A DNA stretch of 64,000 nucleotides from Boswellia sacra (GCA_013180625.2 SNVD02009648.1:62001-126000); one strand, 5' to 3'. Shown: positions 50,369 through 64,000, counted from the stretch's first letter. Numbers and translations are program-made. Notes: generated from the sequence alone by a model not told the origin.

Positions 50369-51847
50369 TACTTTGTGGGCATCTTGCAAGGGGAGGGGGT
50401 TTATATTAACTCAAGGTGATCATGTATGAGGATGACATTGTCTTCAAGCATGCGCATTGATAAGTATTCTGTTGATTTCTCAAGGTTCACACTTGCTAGC
50501 ATCATCTTGAAGTGGTGCTTCAGCTAAACAGAGCAAAAGATTATCAAATTTGCTGGTGTATGTTCTGGTGAGTGGTGCTCAACATGTTGAATTTTGAAGG
50601 GCTGACATCTGCTTCTACGGTTAGTTTATGTCAGTTTATGTCCTGCGAACATTCAAATTGAGCAATCTTGCTTTTCTACTAGTTTTTGTCCCTGTGATGT
50701 AAACAGTAAAGAACTAGAACAGATTGATTGTCACTGTATATTACTTTACTGTTTCCAAAAACATCTGGGATTCTTGATAGTTTTTATTTTTTTATTTTCC
50801 ATTTTATATCCAATAAAATTTCAACCTTTGTGTTGCATTTTGTTTGGAAATTGAGATGAATGAGAAATTTCAGCAGGGTCATTAACTTTTTTACCTGTCT
50901 TGTGAAATAATGGTACCTTGGACCAGAATAAGTAAATCTACTGCGAATACAGGTGGCTCTTCCTTCCAATTGAAAAAAAAATGTTAGCTTTGGTTTTTTG
51001 TTTAAGACTGAAATTGCAAATAGCTTGATCCTAATATTCTTAAAAACTTTGACATTCTGTTGTGGGATTTAATCAAAATGACAATACTCTTTTTAATTTC
51101 ATATTTATTCTGGCAAAAAAAAAAAGTAGTTTGAATAAAAAATTATCTCAGCTTTAAATTACAGATCGTCCATCCCTCCGCTTTTGTTCATGACACAGAG
51201 TTGTTGCTGAATTTGTGACATTCTGCATCTTGAAGTCCCCATAGTAGAATTTAAACCGTATTATGTGAATATCAAATAAATGCTGGAATGGATATATGTT
51301 TTTATTGCCAAAAAACCTTTTATCATCCAAACTGAATTGGAAGTATTTCTCTGCAACATTTTATCCTTTCACCAACATTTCCATTGATCTATAAGAAAAA
51401 AAAAGAAGGAAATTACGCCATTTTTTTAATTTTATATTTCTCTTTTATGGTTGCGACACTAAGTTACATCATTATAAGAATAATGTTAGACTTACGATAT
51501 TTATACAACTTAAAATTCTACAACTTGATGTGGTAATCTAAATGGTAAAAATTCACTTTAGGAGAAAGAAACAAAAATGACTTAGGGAAGTTTCAATAGG
51601 ATATTATTACTTAGACTGTCACGTCAGATTATAGAATTTAGGTTGTATGACTGTTATAAGTCTAGCATTATAGAATAAGAATAATGCTTCAATAGTTATA
51701 ATTTCACAAAAATGACCTCTTAATGCATCAATTAAATTTTATATTATATACATAGCATTGAAAAGAAAAAGCCTGGTTTGCCATTGTAAAATATGCTGGT
51801 GCAAAACTATTTAATGGGATATAAAATTTAGCAAAATATTAAGGCCG
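50369..51847. other. Spacer between convergent HISN5 and PSB27-H2 genes
   Basis: The left part is HISN5 3' UTR; the right end should be the PSB27-H2 3' UTR (minus strand). A MITE-like inverted repeat is at 51485-51666. No gene is supported; the minus frame 50969-50784 has no recognisable motif. Confidence 0.55.
51485..51666. mobile_element. MITE-like inverted repeat (about 180 bp)
   Basis: The left arm GTTAGACTTACGATATTTAT followed by ACAACTTAAAATTCTACAAC matches the reverse complement of the right arm (GCTAGACTTATAACAGTCAT followed by ACAACCTAAATTCTATAATC). Both flanks carry AAGAATAAT-type sequence, so the TSD is not certain. Superfamily unassigned. Confidence 0.6.
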
Positions 51848-52715
51848 CTACAAAAATTCTTCAGCCGTATCTAAATCATTTAATATCTCAGACTTAACCT
51901 CTTCTGGAAGAGGAGCAGATGGACCTGCCCTTGAGTAGAAGCTGGCCAATGATCTGATTGCTTTCTCTAGCTCAACATAAGATTCCTGCAAGTGAGCCAC
52001 AAGATTGTAATTTCATACTAGAATCAACCACAAATATGATTTGTAACTTTCATATTATAATCAACCACAAACATAATACAAGTTCAATGTGCTTTCAAGC
52101 ATACAAGTTACTGCATCAATAGACAAACCTCACTAGCCACAGCCTTCTGTCCTCTCCAATTGCTCAAATAATCTCGAATAGACTCCTTTGCTGCATCAGC
52201 GTTCCTTCTAAACTTAGCTATATCTTTGGGATCTTCCTTTAATGACTCCCGCAGTGTTTTCACCAACTCTCTAGCTGACTTCAAGTAAGCTTTTGGCAAA
52301 ACTTTCCCAGATTTGGTTTTCTCATTTGGGTCAAATAATGACTTGATGGCCCCCACAGCTCCATCATCCTTCTCGTCCTTGTCATCTGCTTTATCTTCAG
52401 CTTCAACTGGTAATGGAGTTAATACGCAGTTGAAAGCCAGAATACCAACCAATGTGGCACTGCTACACACTACTACATGCCGGCGACTTGATGCAGCCTC
52501 TTGAGAATGTACCACAGCACGACATCTGGGTTGCAGTTTATCTGCTATGTTGTACTAAACATAATCAACAAAACATATAACATGCAAATAACACAACAAA
52601 ACTAAAAAAAATTTGGAAATATTATTCACTTACATTCAGAGCGTGGTCTCGAGATCTTGCTCATGGTACTGGAAATACTAAAAGGATATGTATTTGCTGC
52701 AAGAATTATAGCCAT
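51848..52715 (-). CDS. PSB27-H2: Photosystem II assembly factor Psb27-H2 (LPA19 type), thylakoid lumen
   Basis: Psb27-H2 helps C-terminal processing of the D1 precursor during PSII assembly in the thylakoid lumen. On the minus strand the exons are 52715-52634, 52544-52129 and 51985-51848, about 211 residues. The N-terminus is a plastid transit peptide. It is followed by a twin-Arg lumen signal (SSRRHVVV, then a hydrophobic stretch and cleavage-like VEAED near residue 75). The Psb27 domain follows (FDPNEKTKSGKVLPKAYLKS, YLSNWRGQKAVASE, ESYVELEKAIRSLASFYS) and ends in TAEEFL. It has the DPNEKTKSG insertion of H2 and not the H1 sequence. The second acceptor is a tandem TAGCAG. The gene is head-to-head with the uS13 gene, about 0.7 kb apart. 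Confidence 0.92.
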
Positions 52716-53421
52716 TTCTGATCCGTTCCTGTGTCTCAACTAGGCAATTTCTTGAATGGTGTTCCCGTTATCCCATATATACAATACCCAGAAGACCTTT
52801 GCCTCAAATTCGTACTCAATTTCTTCCTTGTTATCTCTGTCTCGACTTGTTTCATCCGAGTCCTATTTGCTTTGTTTCTGGTTCCAGGGAGTTGGTTGAT
52901 TTTATCCATATGGATAAAGGAGGCATTTTGCGCGAAAGAAAGTTTACATTAGTCATTCACTTTATTGATTTTTCTTTTGTGTCCTTTTTCTTCACGGAAT
53001 TATATTCTTACCCCTAGAAGTTTGCTTTTTTACTCCATAGCTAATTTAAGATTTTATACACTTTATTTAACTAAAAGAAAAAAAAAAAAGCACTAATGTT
53101 CTTGCATATTATGTAGTTATAAGACCATCTAGAAATTGAAATTATTATTATTACAAAGATACATTATTTTATGTCTTAATTTATATCTGACAATTTCACT
53201 ATTTTCATCTTAAAATTTAATAAAGAAAATAAATCCTTCGCACGCTTCACACGTGCTAAAACTGAAAACTAATTGAGGCGCTACCGCTCTAGGGTTTTGG
53301 CTTCTGAAGCCACCCCTTTATAACCATTTCACCTCGGTCTTCAGCTTTCACTCTCTCACCAGTCCACTCCCAGCCAGAGCAATCTCAACTGAGAAACAAG
53401 GATTTAAAAAAAATTCCAAAC
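52716..53421. other. Shared upstream region of PSB27-H2 (-) and uS13 (+)
   Basis: It serves divergent genes, one plastid-photosynthetic and one ribosomal. The half near 53280-53400 carries the core promoter signals of uS13. The half near 52716-53030 has open frames (for example 52731-52952) without recognised family. Confidence 0.6.
53290..53323 (+). promoter_or_regulatory. telo-box-like motif and TATA-like box of uS13
   Basis: TAGGGTTTT (53290-53298), an inverted telo-box, is followed by TTTATAA (53317-53323). Pyrimidine-rich sequence follows, as expected for a transcription start near 53340-53350 in a ribosomal protein gene. Confidence 0.65.
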
Positions 53422-55210
<1,789 letters not shown>

Positions 55211-55971
55211 GTTTGTTTTATTGTCTCGTGGAATGTTACTGGCTGCAAGTTTTGTTTATGTTTACATTATATCTTCATATTGAGCTGAGTATGTCTCCTG
55301 GATTGGATTTTTTTGATGGATCTATTCAGTTTAGTTAGTTCTTAGTATTATTGTTGTTATTATTTTTGTTTTGACTGTAATTTTTTTAAAAAGAGTTTTG
55401 GTATTGTGATGACAGAAGTGATTCATATTTTAATTAACGGTGACTCTGGCTATTTCTTTGTTGATTGCCTGTCATCTCCTCAATACTCGGGGTAATGTTT
55501 TTGCTAACTCCTTGCGGTTCAATCTGTGTAAAGAAATTATATTATCATGGTACTTGACAGTACGAGACACTCTATCTTGAACCTTGTCTGGTACCTTAAT
55601 TTCAGATGGTTGTGTGGCGGCTGATATGTTGAAAATGTTATTGGTTGATGTTGGAGATTAATAGCCTGGGTTATGTAATCTAAAGATTGAGATGAACTTT
55701 GATGATGGTAGAATTTTATTGATCACTGGTAATTGTTGAAATTTTATGGCTATGTGGTATTTCAGATTATTTAAAATTAACTTTTTTATACCATTTCATG
55801 ACCAGTTCACTTATTCACTGTAATTCATTGTAATTGTAATCTAGACACAATTTTTAACTGTTCCTCTCCCTCGACGGTAATGCACCACCTCCGTTGATGA
55901 AAAATAAAACCTAAGCCCAACTCATCGGTCCCTGCCTGGTCCAAGTCCAATTTTGGCCAATGTAAAATAAA
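55211..55971. other. uS13 3' UTR and spacer
   Basis: Probably 3' UTR for the first 200-300 bp. Nothing else is recognised before the Mutator-like terminus at 55972. Confidence 0.5.
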
Positions 55972-56312
55972 GGGAAAATTCAGAAAATGCTCATATTTTA
56001 GAGTTGTCTTTGGAAAAGGTTTATTGTTTTTATTTTCGGAAAGAAAATGATACCCCCAAGTTTTGGGAAAGTGTTATCCAACGCCTTGCCGTTGCCTTCC
56101 GTTTAGTTAAATTATTAAATCTTGAGTATCAGTATTTGCAATGATTAATTTACTCTTGACAATTCAAATAAATGGTGAGAGATTAAAAAACAAGAACTTA
56201 TATAAATGAAAATAAAAAATAATACTTTAAGATAATTTAATTTTGTTCTCTCTCCAACTCATCTTTCCTTGTCTCCTCTCTTCTCGTCAATTCTTCTTTC
56301 TTTTCCCTCAAT

Positions 56313-57104
56313 TAGTCTGACAAATTCTATACGACCTGTTAACACGACACGAATCTATTCGATAAAAACGTGTTTTGGATATAATATTATCGGATTAGGT
56401 CGTTAATGGGTTAATACGATAAAACCCGTTTAAAATCGGACCGTGTTTGGGTTTATATTATAAAAAACCGTTTCATCCGTTTAACCCGTTAATATTAAAG
56501 ATAATATAGTAAATTTATTTATGATACATAAAAAAATATAATAAATATAATAAATACTAATTTATAACTATATTTAACCTAATTAAAATTATTCTAATAT
56601 AATTACGTCATCTTTTTCTTATGCGTGTATGAGTATGATATTTTGATGAGAAATATAAATGAGAAACTTATAAAATGTACTATTTAATTTTCATAAATCA
56701 TTCAATAATTGGACATTATCAATTATTTATCTTAAATACACTTTAGATGGATATCTAAAAGATGTTGAATACAAAATTTGTTTATATTTTCGTATTATAT
56801 TAAATTTGGATATTTCGATAGATTTTAAAATATTTGTTAGATTTTAAATTTATAAACTATTGGTTGTATTATTTGTTTAGAATTTATACAAATCATATTA
56901 CACATATTGTTGTCTAACTTGAAAATTAAAAAAAAAAAGGGTTAAATGGGTTGGATTCGGGTAACATGTTAAGTTAACAGTCGGGTTTGGGTTTATAGAT
57001 TTAGACCCAATAAGTTAATGGGTCAATTTGGATTAACATAATTTAACACGACACGAATACGAAATGATACAAAACCGCTCTAACACGACCCGTTACCAGG
57101 TCTA
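56313..57104. mobile_element. hAT-type non-autonomous element (792 bp)
   Basis: It starts TAGTCTGACA and ends CCAGGTCTA, flanked by the perfect 8-bp duplication CCCTCAAT (56305-56312 and 57105-57112). Subterminal regions hold inverted AACACGACACGAAT words, and a repeated ACCCGTT/GGGTT block lies inside. No gene. Confidence 0.85.
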
Positions 57105-57189
57105 CCCTCAATCCTCTCTCAGCAACTAAATCCTGGTTTAGGGGGTGAATTTTTTTTTTTTAAACAGAAGTCTAAAAATGTATGAATTA

Positions 57190-57810
57190 AACTGAAGTCT
57201 GAATAAGTTTAAATATAAAAGTTTGAATGATATATTTATTTTTTATTTTAATATATGAATTGAAATATCTGAAAATTAATAGTTTTATACATATATCCTT
57301 ATTTATATATATTAATTATTTTTTACTTGTAATTTTATTTTACATAATAAAAATATTTACACCAAATTTTATTATGAATTTAATTTATTTAAATGTGTAT
57401 AATGGGACAAAAAAATTATTTTTTCTAAAAGAATTTGATATATAAATAAGTTAAATGACTATAAAATAATTTTAAAAATATATAAATAATCATAATAAAA
57501 AATTAGAAATAAATAATAATGTTCTAAAATTAAGATATTAGGCTATATACAAATTGATCATAAATAAATTTTATAAGAATATTTAAAAGAATTAGATGAG
57601 CAATAAATAAATAAGACATTTACATTGAGATAAAAACTAAAATTTTTTCTAGCTTTTATCTATTATGATAAAAATATCTTAAATTAAGTTTTTAATTCAA
57701 AAAAATAAACATCATAAAAATATATAAAAATCGTTAAATTCATACTCCAACTAAAAAGTAATCAACCCTTTAGCTTTTATCTCCGTTTCCTTCTATCTCC
57801 AACTAAAGCC
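57190..57810. repeat. Copy C of the AT-rich dispersed repeat
   Basis: TTTGAATGATATAT, the GAATTGAAATATCTGAAAATTAATAGTTTTA block and TTATTATGAATTTAATTTA match copy B at 17640 closely. The tail (AAAAAGTAATCAACCCTT) matches copy A at about 11000. The repeat is hence at least 600 bp long. Family unknown. Confidence 0.6.
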
Positions 57811-57974
57811 AAATTGGAAAACATTCGTATTCTTTTAAAATTTTATTTATTAAACAACTTGAAAATCCAAAATTCAAATAAAATTGTTTGTTGAATTTAC
57901 TTAAAAACACGTAATATAAATTTATCCTAAATTAAACACTCAAAAATATAAATATAAATTCGTGACAATTTTAT

Positions 57975-58452
57975 AATTTTTGACACGACTCACGAACACG
58001 ACACGAATACGTTACACGATTAATAAATGAGTCAGATTAGTATTGAAGGTGTTCAACACGCCAACACGAATAGTTAAATATATTTTATACATTCTTAATA
58101 TGTAAATTCATTCAATGATATAAATTATTACCTACTTACAATATATATATTATAAAATTAAAATATTTATACTATAAAATAAATTAATTTATAAAATAAT
58201 AAATTATGATGATTTTAATAATATTTTATACTAGTTTATATTCTAAAAATAATTTTAATTGATTTAAATATAGAGAATATAATATATTATATATAATTAA
58301 TTTAAATAATTAAATAAATTATACAAATTAAATATGACACGATTACGATACGTGAATAACACGTTTAATAATCAGATAGATTTGAGTTTTATATTTTGAC
58401 ACGAATAATTAAATACGTAGTCACGACACCACACACACGATTGCCACCCCTG
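57975..58452. mobile_element. hAT-like remnant, left end lost
   Basis: GACACGACTCACGAACACGA at the left and ACGACACCACACACACGATT GCCACCCCTG at the right look like subterminal and terminal parts of a hAT-type MITE related to the element at 56313. No matching left TIR or TSD was found. Confidence 0.4.
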
Positions 58453-59814
58453 CTACCACCCTTTGCTCTATTGCCGGAGAGCAACTCCAATCGCCGCCTA
58501 CCCAAATCCGATCACCGCCTACTGAGCACCAACTGCCACGCATACTCGACTCCCTACGCTCCTAGCCCTCAACTCCACATCTCGCGCTAGGCTTCCATAC
58601 CCCCAACCCTCAATGCAACATCCTTAAACCAAACTACCACACCGCCAAAACCCCATAACCCAACTCCAGTCGCTGCGTCAACTTCAATCGCCACACCTTT
58701 AGACCCAAACACCAAAACGAGGTAACCCTAAGCGTCCCAAATAGCCACACACCCAACTTGAAGTTGAAAACCCTTACCTTGTTGCCGCTCAAACACCCAA
58801 ATATGTTTTCACTCAAACCAAAACGCAGAGGAGTTGGAAGGGAAAAAAATAGGCGCAGGTCTTATTTTTGCGAAAATAGTCTAATGATAATTATCCTTTG
58901 AAAAATGACCTCCTCCCCAATATTTGTATGATGTAACCCTCCAGGTTGCGAAAGTCCGTAATACCCATAATCTCTTTGATTCTTCTTCTTCTCTTCTTTA
59001 TTAAGTGAATCAAAAACTCAAAACTCAGGAGCTGTCTCATCCCCCTAATACTCACGCCTCACTTTATTGTTTGAGTTGGTTTTACATTAAAAAATAGGAC
59101 ATAAAGGAAAGCCAAACCAACAACTCAGGAACCATTGCATTCGTGTGTTGGACAATTTGAATCGCCATTCGCTATTAGGCATAAAAAAATAGGTTAAATT
59201 AATCATCCATATCTTTTCTTTTGATTGAAATTGAAGTTTCATGTGAAATTCAACTGAGATCCATAGATTGATTGTACAATTCACTGTTCGAGGATTTCAA
59301 AGTTTAGGGTTTGAAATGGGATATCATCTGACAGCTTAACGTGTTTTGGAGTCAGCGAGACGTTGGACTATAGCTAACATCCGACACTTCTTCGTCCGTC
59401 GTCGAGCAATCTTCTGGAAACCATTTTTAGATTCGAACAGTTGAATTCAAGTCTTCTCGCCTGCCCTTTATTAACTTCTTCAAATTATAAATCCAAAGCC
59501 AAGTGATTCAAGAGAATCAAAGGAGAAGAAGAAAAGGAGAAAGTATTTGTTAGTAAGCTGTAAATTACAAAGGTGGGTATTACTGACTTTTTGCAGCCTT
59601 GAGGGTCATGGCGAATTAAAAATATGGGCATTTTCGGAGTTTCACCTATAATAAATAAAAATATAAAAATAAATTAAAAAGGAGATCTCCATCCTCTTCT
59701 CTGTCGCAGAGGCAGGGCAGGGCAGGGCAACAGCAAGAATAGGAGCAAGATAGACGCAGAAGAGGAGAAGAGAAAAGCTTGGCACGGAAATTAAAAGTTC
59801 ATAAAATTTGGAGG

Positions 59815-60611
59815 ATGGCCGGTGGCAACCACCCCAAGTCCTCATCCCATAAGCCCCCATCCACCGCCAACTCTTCCTCCCATTCCTACCGCAAATCCCG
59901 CTGGGAATCACCGAAAAACCCACCTTCCGACCACAAACCCAATCCCTCACCGAAGCCACCCACCCCTGCTCACTCCAAGCCTCCCATACACGACCCCAAC
60001 CATCCCCCTTTCCCTCCACCCGGACCTCCCTTCCCTTTCACCGACCCAAACCCTCCTCCCGCCTACGGTTTCCACATGCTCGACCGCCGCACTATCATCC
60101 TCGCCGACGGCAGCGTCCGTTCCTACTTTGCCCTTCCTCCCGATTACGACTTCACTCCCCGTCCAGTTGACCCAGCCCACCGCTTCTTACGGCCGGAATT
60201 CGATAACCGTTTTCCGCCGCAGTTGAGCCCAGAGGCAGGTGGGGTGCGAGAAAATTGGGAGTTTTGGAACAAACCAATTGGTGGGATGGACGGGCTGGCG
60301 TCGATGAAGAGGAAGTTTAGCGCCGATGAGGAGAAGGAGCGGCAAGGGTTTATGCAGTATGGGAGCCATGGCGGTGTGAATTTGGCGGGGACGAGTGTAC
60401 CCTTTGAAGAGGAAATGAGGCCGGCCAAGTTTATGAGGAATGGCATTGGAGGTCAGATTGTGGCGAAGCATAATTACGTTGATGTTGATCAGAGTGCGTT
60501 GAAAAAGGCGTTTTTGCATTTTGTGAAGGCAATTAACGAGAACGTGGCGCAGAGGATGAGTTACTTGGAGAACGTGAAGCATGGAAGGATTCATTGTATT
60601 GCATGTCGCAG
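59815..60611 (+). CDS. XS-domain protein, first exon (gene continues beyond window)
   Basis: Plant XS-domain proteins are related to SGS3 and bind RNA in small-RNA pathways. This exon (265 codons plus two bases) starts at ATG 59815 and ends at CATGTCGCAG before GTTTGATT. Its first 90 residues are Pro/Ser/His-rich and disordered. The block AYGFHMLDRRTIILADGSVR is followed by FALPPDYDFTPR. The C-terminal end (ALKKAFLHFVKAINENVAQR, then GRIHCIACRR) matches the segment before the zf-XS/XS region in Arabidopsis At3g22430-type proteins, from memory. An earlier in-frame opening at 59779 is TTG only. The XS domain itself must lie in later exons, not seen up to 64000. Confidence 0.75.
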
Positions 60612-63600
60612 GTTTGATTAACTTGAACCCGTTAGGATGCTTTGCTTAAAGTTCAAAACTTGCCGATTATCTCCAATTCACATACTTAAAAAGCAGTGTG
60701 TTTTTTTTAATTTTTAATTTTTCGGAGATTCGGTTTTCGAGATGCTTTGTTTAGAACCTGTATTTAACGGAATTAGGCATATGTATGATGTAGCAGTTAT
60801 TAGTTTGCATTTACCAAATCTCAAGATTTACGGGAAAAGTATATCATATAACTTGTAGAGCGTCATAGCTTTAGCTTACGTAGTTGGTGAGGAGGGACTT
60901 TGTAATATGGCACGATAAGGGCTGGGGCTAATTTCTTTCCAAGTGTTTCTAGAATGTTCGATAAAGGTTTAGTTTTATCTTTGTTTATCCAAAAAAAAAA
61001 AAAGAAAAAGGTCTTAGGGTCTTTTTGTAGGTTGCTGAAGCATATTGTGTTGCTTGTGTTTTATGCACTCTTTTTTGTTTTGTTCTGTTTTTTATTTTCG
61101 GTACATGAAATTTTGATTTTTGGATATTCTTCGTGGCTGAGAGGGAGGGAAGGGGTGGATGGTTAGTTGATGTCTGCATTTCATGATGATTTTGTATTGA
61201 GAAGTTGAGCTGAATTGAGCCGTTGTTAGATAATCTGCTGGTGTATACAATTACAATCCTGTCCTAATGAGCATTTGATGCCATTCCCAAGTTTTTCATG
61301 AATAATAAAGTTTACATGTATCTAATATATTATTTGTTGCACTTTGGGCATTGGTGGAGTTTAGAGTTGAGCTGTGAATACACATTTAAGTAGTTCATTA
61401 ATTTTTCTTCCTTTCTCAAGTGGCATGCCAAGATAGAGTGAGTTAGAATTGGTTATGGGCATGCAAAAATTACTTTTTCTTTTTCCTGGTTTGAGTTTAT
61501 TAGATTTTAATTTGTTGTTCATGTTCACTCTCTTGATAGAAACTGTTTTTTCTACCGTTACAGTGTATTGATCATTCTAGATTTTTTGTTGCAAGTTTCA
61601 TGTCAGCAATGTCTTTTTAAGCTGTATATGAATCGCAGAATACGTTAATGATATTGATTTTCACAATTTGTAGTCACTAAGCATAGCTCTTGTTTCAAAT
61701 TTTGTTTACCTTATATTGACTTATTTTCATCTTCCGCTCTGGAATTGGTTCCTTTTCATTAGGGGGTGGTGTATGAGATAATATTATCAAAAATTATTTT
61801 TGGTTGGGACTTTCTTTTGCAGGATAGACGAGCTAGCAGCACAGTCTTTTATCTGCTTAAATGTTCAATGATAGGATGAGTGACTACTTATTGCGTGAAT
61901 GCCATTAATTCTGCTTAGTTAAAAACTCTGGCAAACTGAAGTTTTAATTTTTAGCACTCCTTTTCTCCCTATTTTTTTCACCTTTTCTTTGCATAGTCGA
62001 ATGCAAATGGCATAGAAACTTGACTAGAAGACATATAAATTAGATTTGCTTGTGTTTTCATTCGGAAACTTTTTAATGCTAGGAGTTCGTGTTGCATGTT
62101 GTCTTTACATGGAAGTTCGTGTTACAACATTTCATTTTTGGAAGTCACATTTGTTGATTGTAAGACATTTATTGTAGTTCGCTGCCAAAGAACATTTTTG
62201 TCTGATAGGGATTCTGCAACTTCCAGGATGAAATTGCGATTTCCCCTTTGGTTAATCAAATTTAAGGAGGTCGATGCTTGTAAAATAATAATAATAATAA
62301 ATATTGCACGTCATATTTTTGCAATTTCTGTGAAGTATTTAAAGATTTTTACTTCACCCGGATAGGTTTTCTTCCAAACTGGAAAAATTTGTAGAATATG
62401 ACTGACAACTAAATTAGTTGTTCTATGTAGTATTCGATTAGCAACCCTTTAAGCTTATATGTTTTATGGTTTTTCTGTTCATTCTCCCTATGTTTCCAAG
62501 TTTATGATCCCATCTAAGGGATTGTGTGATATGAATCTTACTTTTGTGATAAATTTGTCATTTTCCTAGTCTTTTCCATCATCTTGGGATTGATTTACAT
62601 ATTTGGGTTGATTTTGTCTATTCTGATTAGGAAAAACACATAATGTTGCTTCTTTTCTGGGAGGGTTCTTGAGAGTAGTGATTTTTTTTTCATGATGACT
62701 GCTAGGCTGATATTTAATTTGAACTTTAAATTATTTTTCAGGGTCATAATGTTGTAATTTTAGTTGGTAGACAACTTAACTTGTTAGGTGCTTAGCAGTT
62801 TCAGAAGTTTTAATCCTTTTCTTTGGTAAGTTAGGATGCAGGAAGAACTGATGTGATGGGGTACCACGCGTATGGGCAATAGTGGCCTAGCTTTTTGAAG
62901 AAGGTATTTTAAACATTTATTGACTCTATTAAATTATGTGATCTGGAATTGCAGAGGTATGTTACTGCAAAATGGAGTTTCTTGGCTAAAGCTCTTTTGC
63001 CCTATATCCTGTTTGGCTTAGAAACTTGTAAACTATCAGTGCTATCCCTTTTCTGATCTTTTTGCTGCTAACTCTGCAGTTCCAAACTTTTTGTTTTTAA
63101 ATTTTTTTCTTTGTGAAAATATGCTTGTGAGGTTTTAGTTGTTAGAACAGTTCGAAGTTTATCTTTTTAGCAGTTGTGGGCTTGGCAAATTGAGCTGTTC
63201 TCTTATATAATCAGTACGGAAAATTATACAGGCTTTGGTCATTGACTATCTGTGCTTTTTCTTCTGAAGTGATACCATATCTTGTTTTTATGAATAGAAT
63301 TTTGCAGGTTGGTTTAGAATGTTACCATGTGACGTAGCACGGTCAATGACTTCTTTAGGGTTAATGTAGTCTTTTTGATAATTTAATTATTTAGGGTTTC
63401 TTTGATTTGGGAATTTATCAGTTTAGGGCTCTTGACTTTTTCTAATTGACTCAAATTCCCAATGTCATCATTTATTTTTTACTATTTGTCATTAGGATTA
63501 AACTATTATAAATATAGGTCTTTCATTATTTGGTTCATATTTGATTATTGATGATATACTGTTGAATAATCAGACAGATTCTTCCTCTATTGTTCTTCTT

Positions 63601-64000
63601 TCTTTTCTCCCTATTAGTTTTCTTGGATTCTTGTTTTTGTAACAGGTACTTGATGACTGTGTGCCTGGTTTTTTGATAAGAAAAGATCCTTTGTGGCTTT
63701 GCATATTGTCTTTTGATGGTTACTTAATTTTTCAGTGCCTCGGTTTCTGTGTTGTAGAACTTCTTAACTGATAATCTTTGTGAACAAGATTTAGTTTTGT
63801 AATGTTTTGACTTTTGGTCTGCGTGTGTAAATCTATTAACTGTGTTACCCCACTTGTCATAAAGGGTGAAATTGGTTTTTTGATTGGAAACTGGTTGTGC
63901 AGTGTCTCAATTTCTTGTTTGTAGAGTATGTTAATGTTGGACAGAGTCTGCAGACTCGAAACCAGTCTGGGGCCTAGCTAAGAAATGTTTATCCTAGGGA
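60612..64000 (+). other. Long intron (at least 3.4 kb) of the XS-domain gene, or spacer
   Basis: The donor GTTTGATT at 60612 opens it. I searched by eye for the SKDFPD-type continuation expected after CRR and found none, so the acceptor should be to the right of the window. The region is T-rich, as is usual in plant introns. There is a poly(A) tract at 60991-61003. No other gene, RNA or transposon end was recognised. Confidence 0.55.

Larger units (their letters stand above)
55972..59646. mobile_element. Probable second Mutator-like element (3675 bp), degenerate
   Basis: The left end GGGAAAATTCAGAAAATGCT and the reverse complement of the right end GGTGAAACTCCGAAAATGCC match over roughly 30 bp, continuing CATATTTT. 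The 9-bp flanks TAAAATAAA (55963-55971) and TATAATAAA (59647-59655) differ in one base, as expected for an old Mutator TSD. Inside are a hAT element, a dispersed AT-rich repeat, another hAT-like remnant and a second internal set of inverted sequence near 58920-58975 that mirrors 59570-59620. No transposase was found. The short frames at 58396-58590 and 58816-58634 are unassigned. Confidence 0.45.

Noticed and set aside
58396..58816. Small genes in the relatively GC-rich stretch
   Set aside because: Frames on both strands are Pro/Leu/Ser-rich with no family; they lie within a probable transposon.
59779..59814. Extended N-terminus of the XS-domain protein
   Set aside because: The opening codon is TTG; ATG 59815 with GGAGGATGGCC context is preferred.

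Overview
This is nuclear DNA of a flowering plant, most likely a eudicot. The genes have many GT-AG introns, the spacers are very AT-rich, ribosomal-protein promoters carry telo-box-like motifs, and there are nested LTR retrotransposons, a Mutator-like element and hAT-type MITEs with clear target-site duplications (TSDs). A woody eudicot such as Citrus is possible, but the sequence does not prove a genus.

Layout. 1-9513 is a nest of transposons. A Ty3/gypsy-type element on the + strand (3' internal region 1-3675, 3' LTR 3676-5085) is inserted in the reverse transcriptase of an older, broken Ty1/copia element on the - strand (5086-9513). The copia element also carries a 320-bp hAT-type MITE (7306-7625). 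The gypsy 3' region holds two unexpected genes: a small basic Cys-rich protein resembling the nucleic-acid-binding proteins of beta-flexiviruses (69-425), and a broken intronless copy of a LOG cytokinin-activating enzyme (1033-1684) whose C-terminus matches the EAR repression motif. 9514-19400 is gene-poor. 19606-22646 encodes a WNK kinase. 24090-29363 is a Mutator-like element (9-bp TSD, about 130-bp TIRs) holding a three-exon remnant gene, a nested hAT element and a 236-bp TCGA-rich satellite. 29373-33650 is AT-rich spacer.

The right half is gene-rich. It holds ribosomal protein eS24 (33871-35618), an IDM1-like PHD-finger/GNAT histone acetyltransferase-type protein (37537-46506), plastid imidazoleglycerol-phosphate dehydratase HISN5 (47543-50368), the PSII assembly factor Psb27-H2 on the - strand (51848-52715), ribosomal protein uS13/S18 (53422-55210), a second probable Mutator-like element with a nested hAT element (55972-59646), and the first exon of an XS-domain protein (59815-60611) whose other exons lie beyond the window.

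The host genes are unrelated housekeeping, signalling, chromatin and plastid genes, not a cluster. The most unusual point is the pairing of a virus-like Cys-rich protein with a LOG homologue next to a retrotransposon 3' LTR. If both belong to the element, it may have carried host-manipulating accessory genes. All exon models come from reading frame continuity, splice-site dinucleotides and remembered family sequences; no alignment was run.
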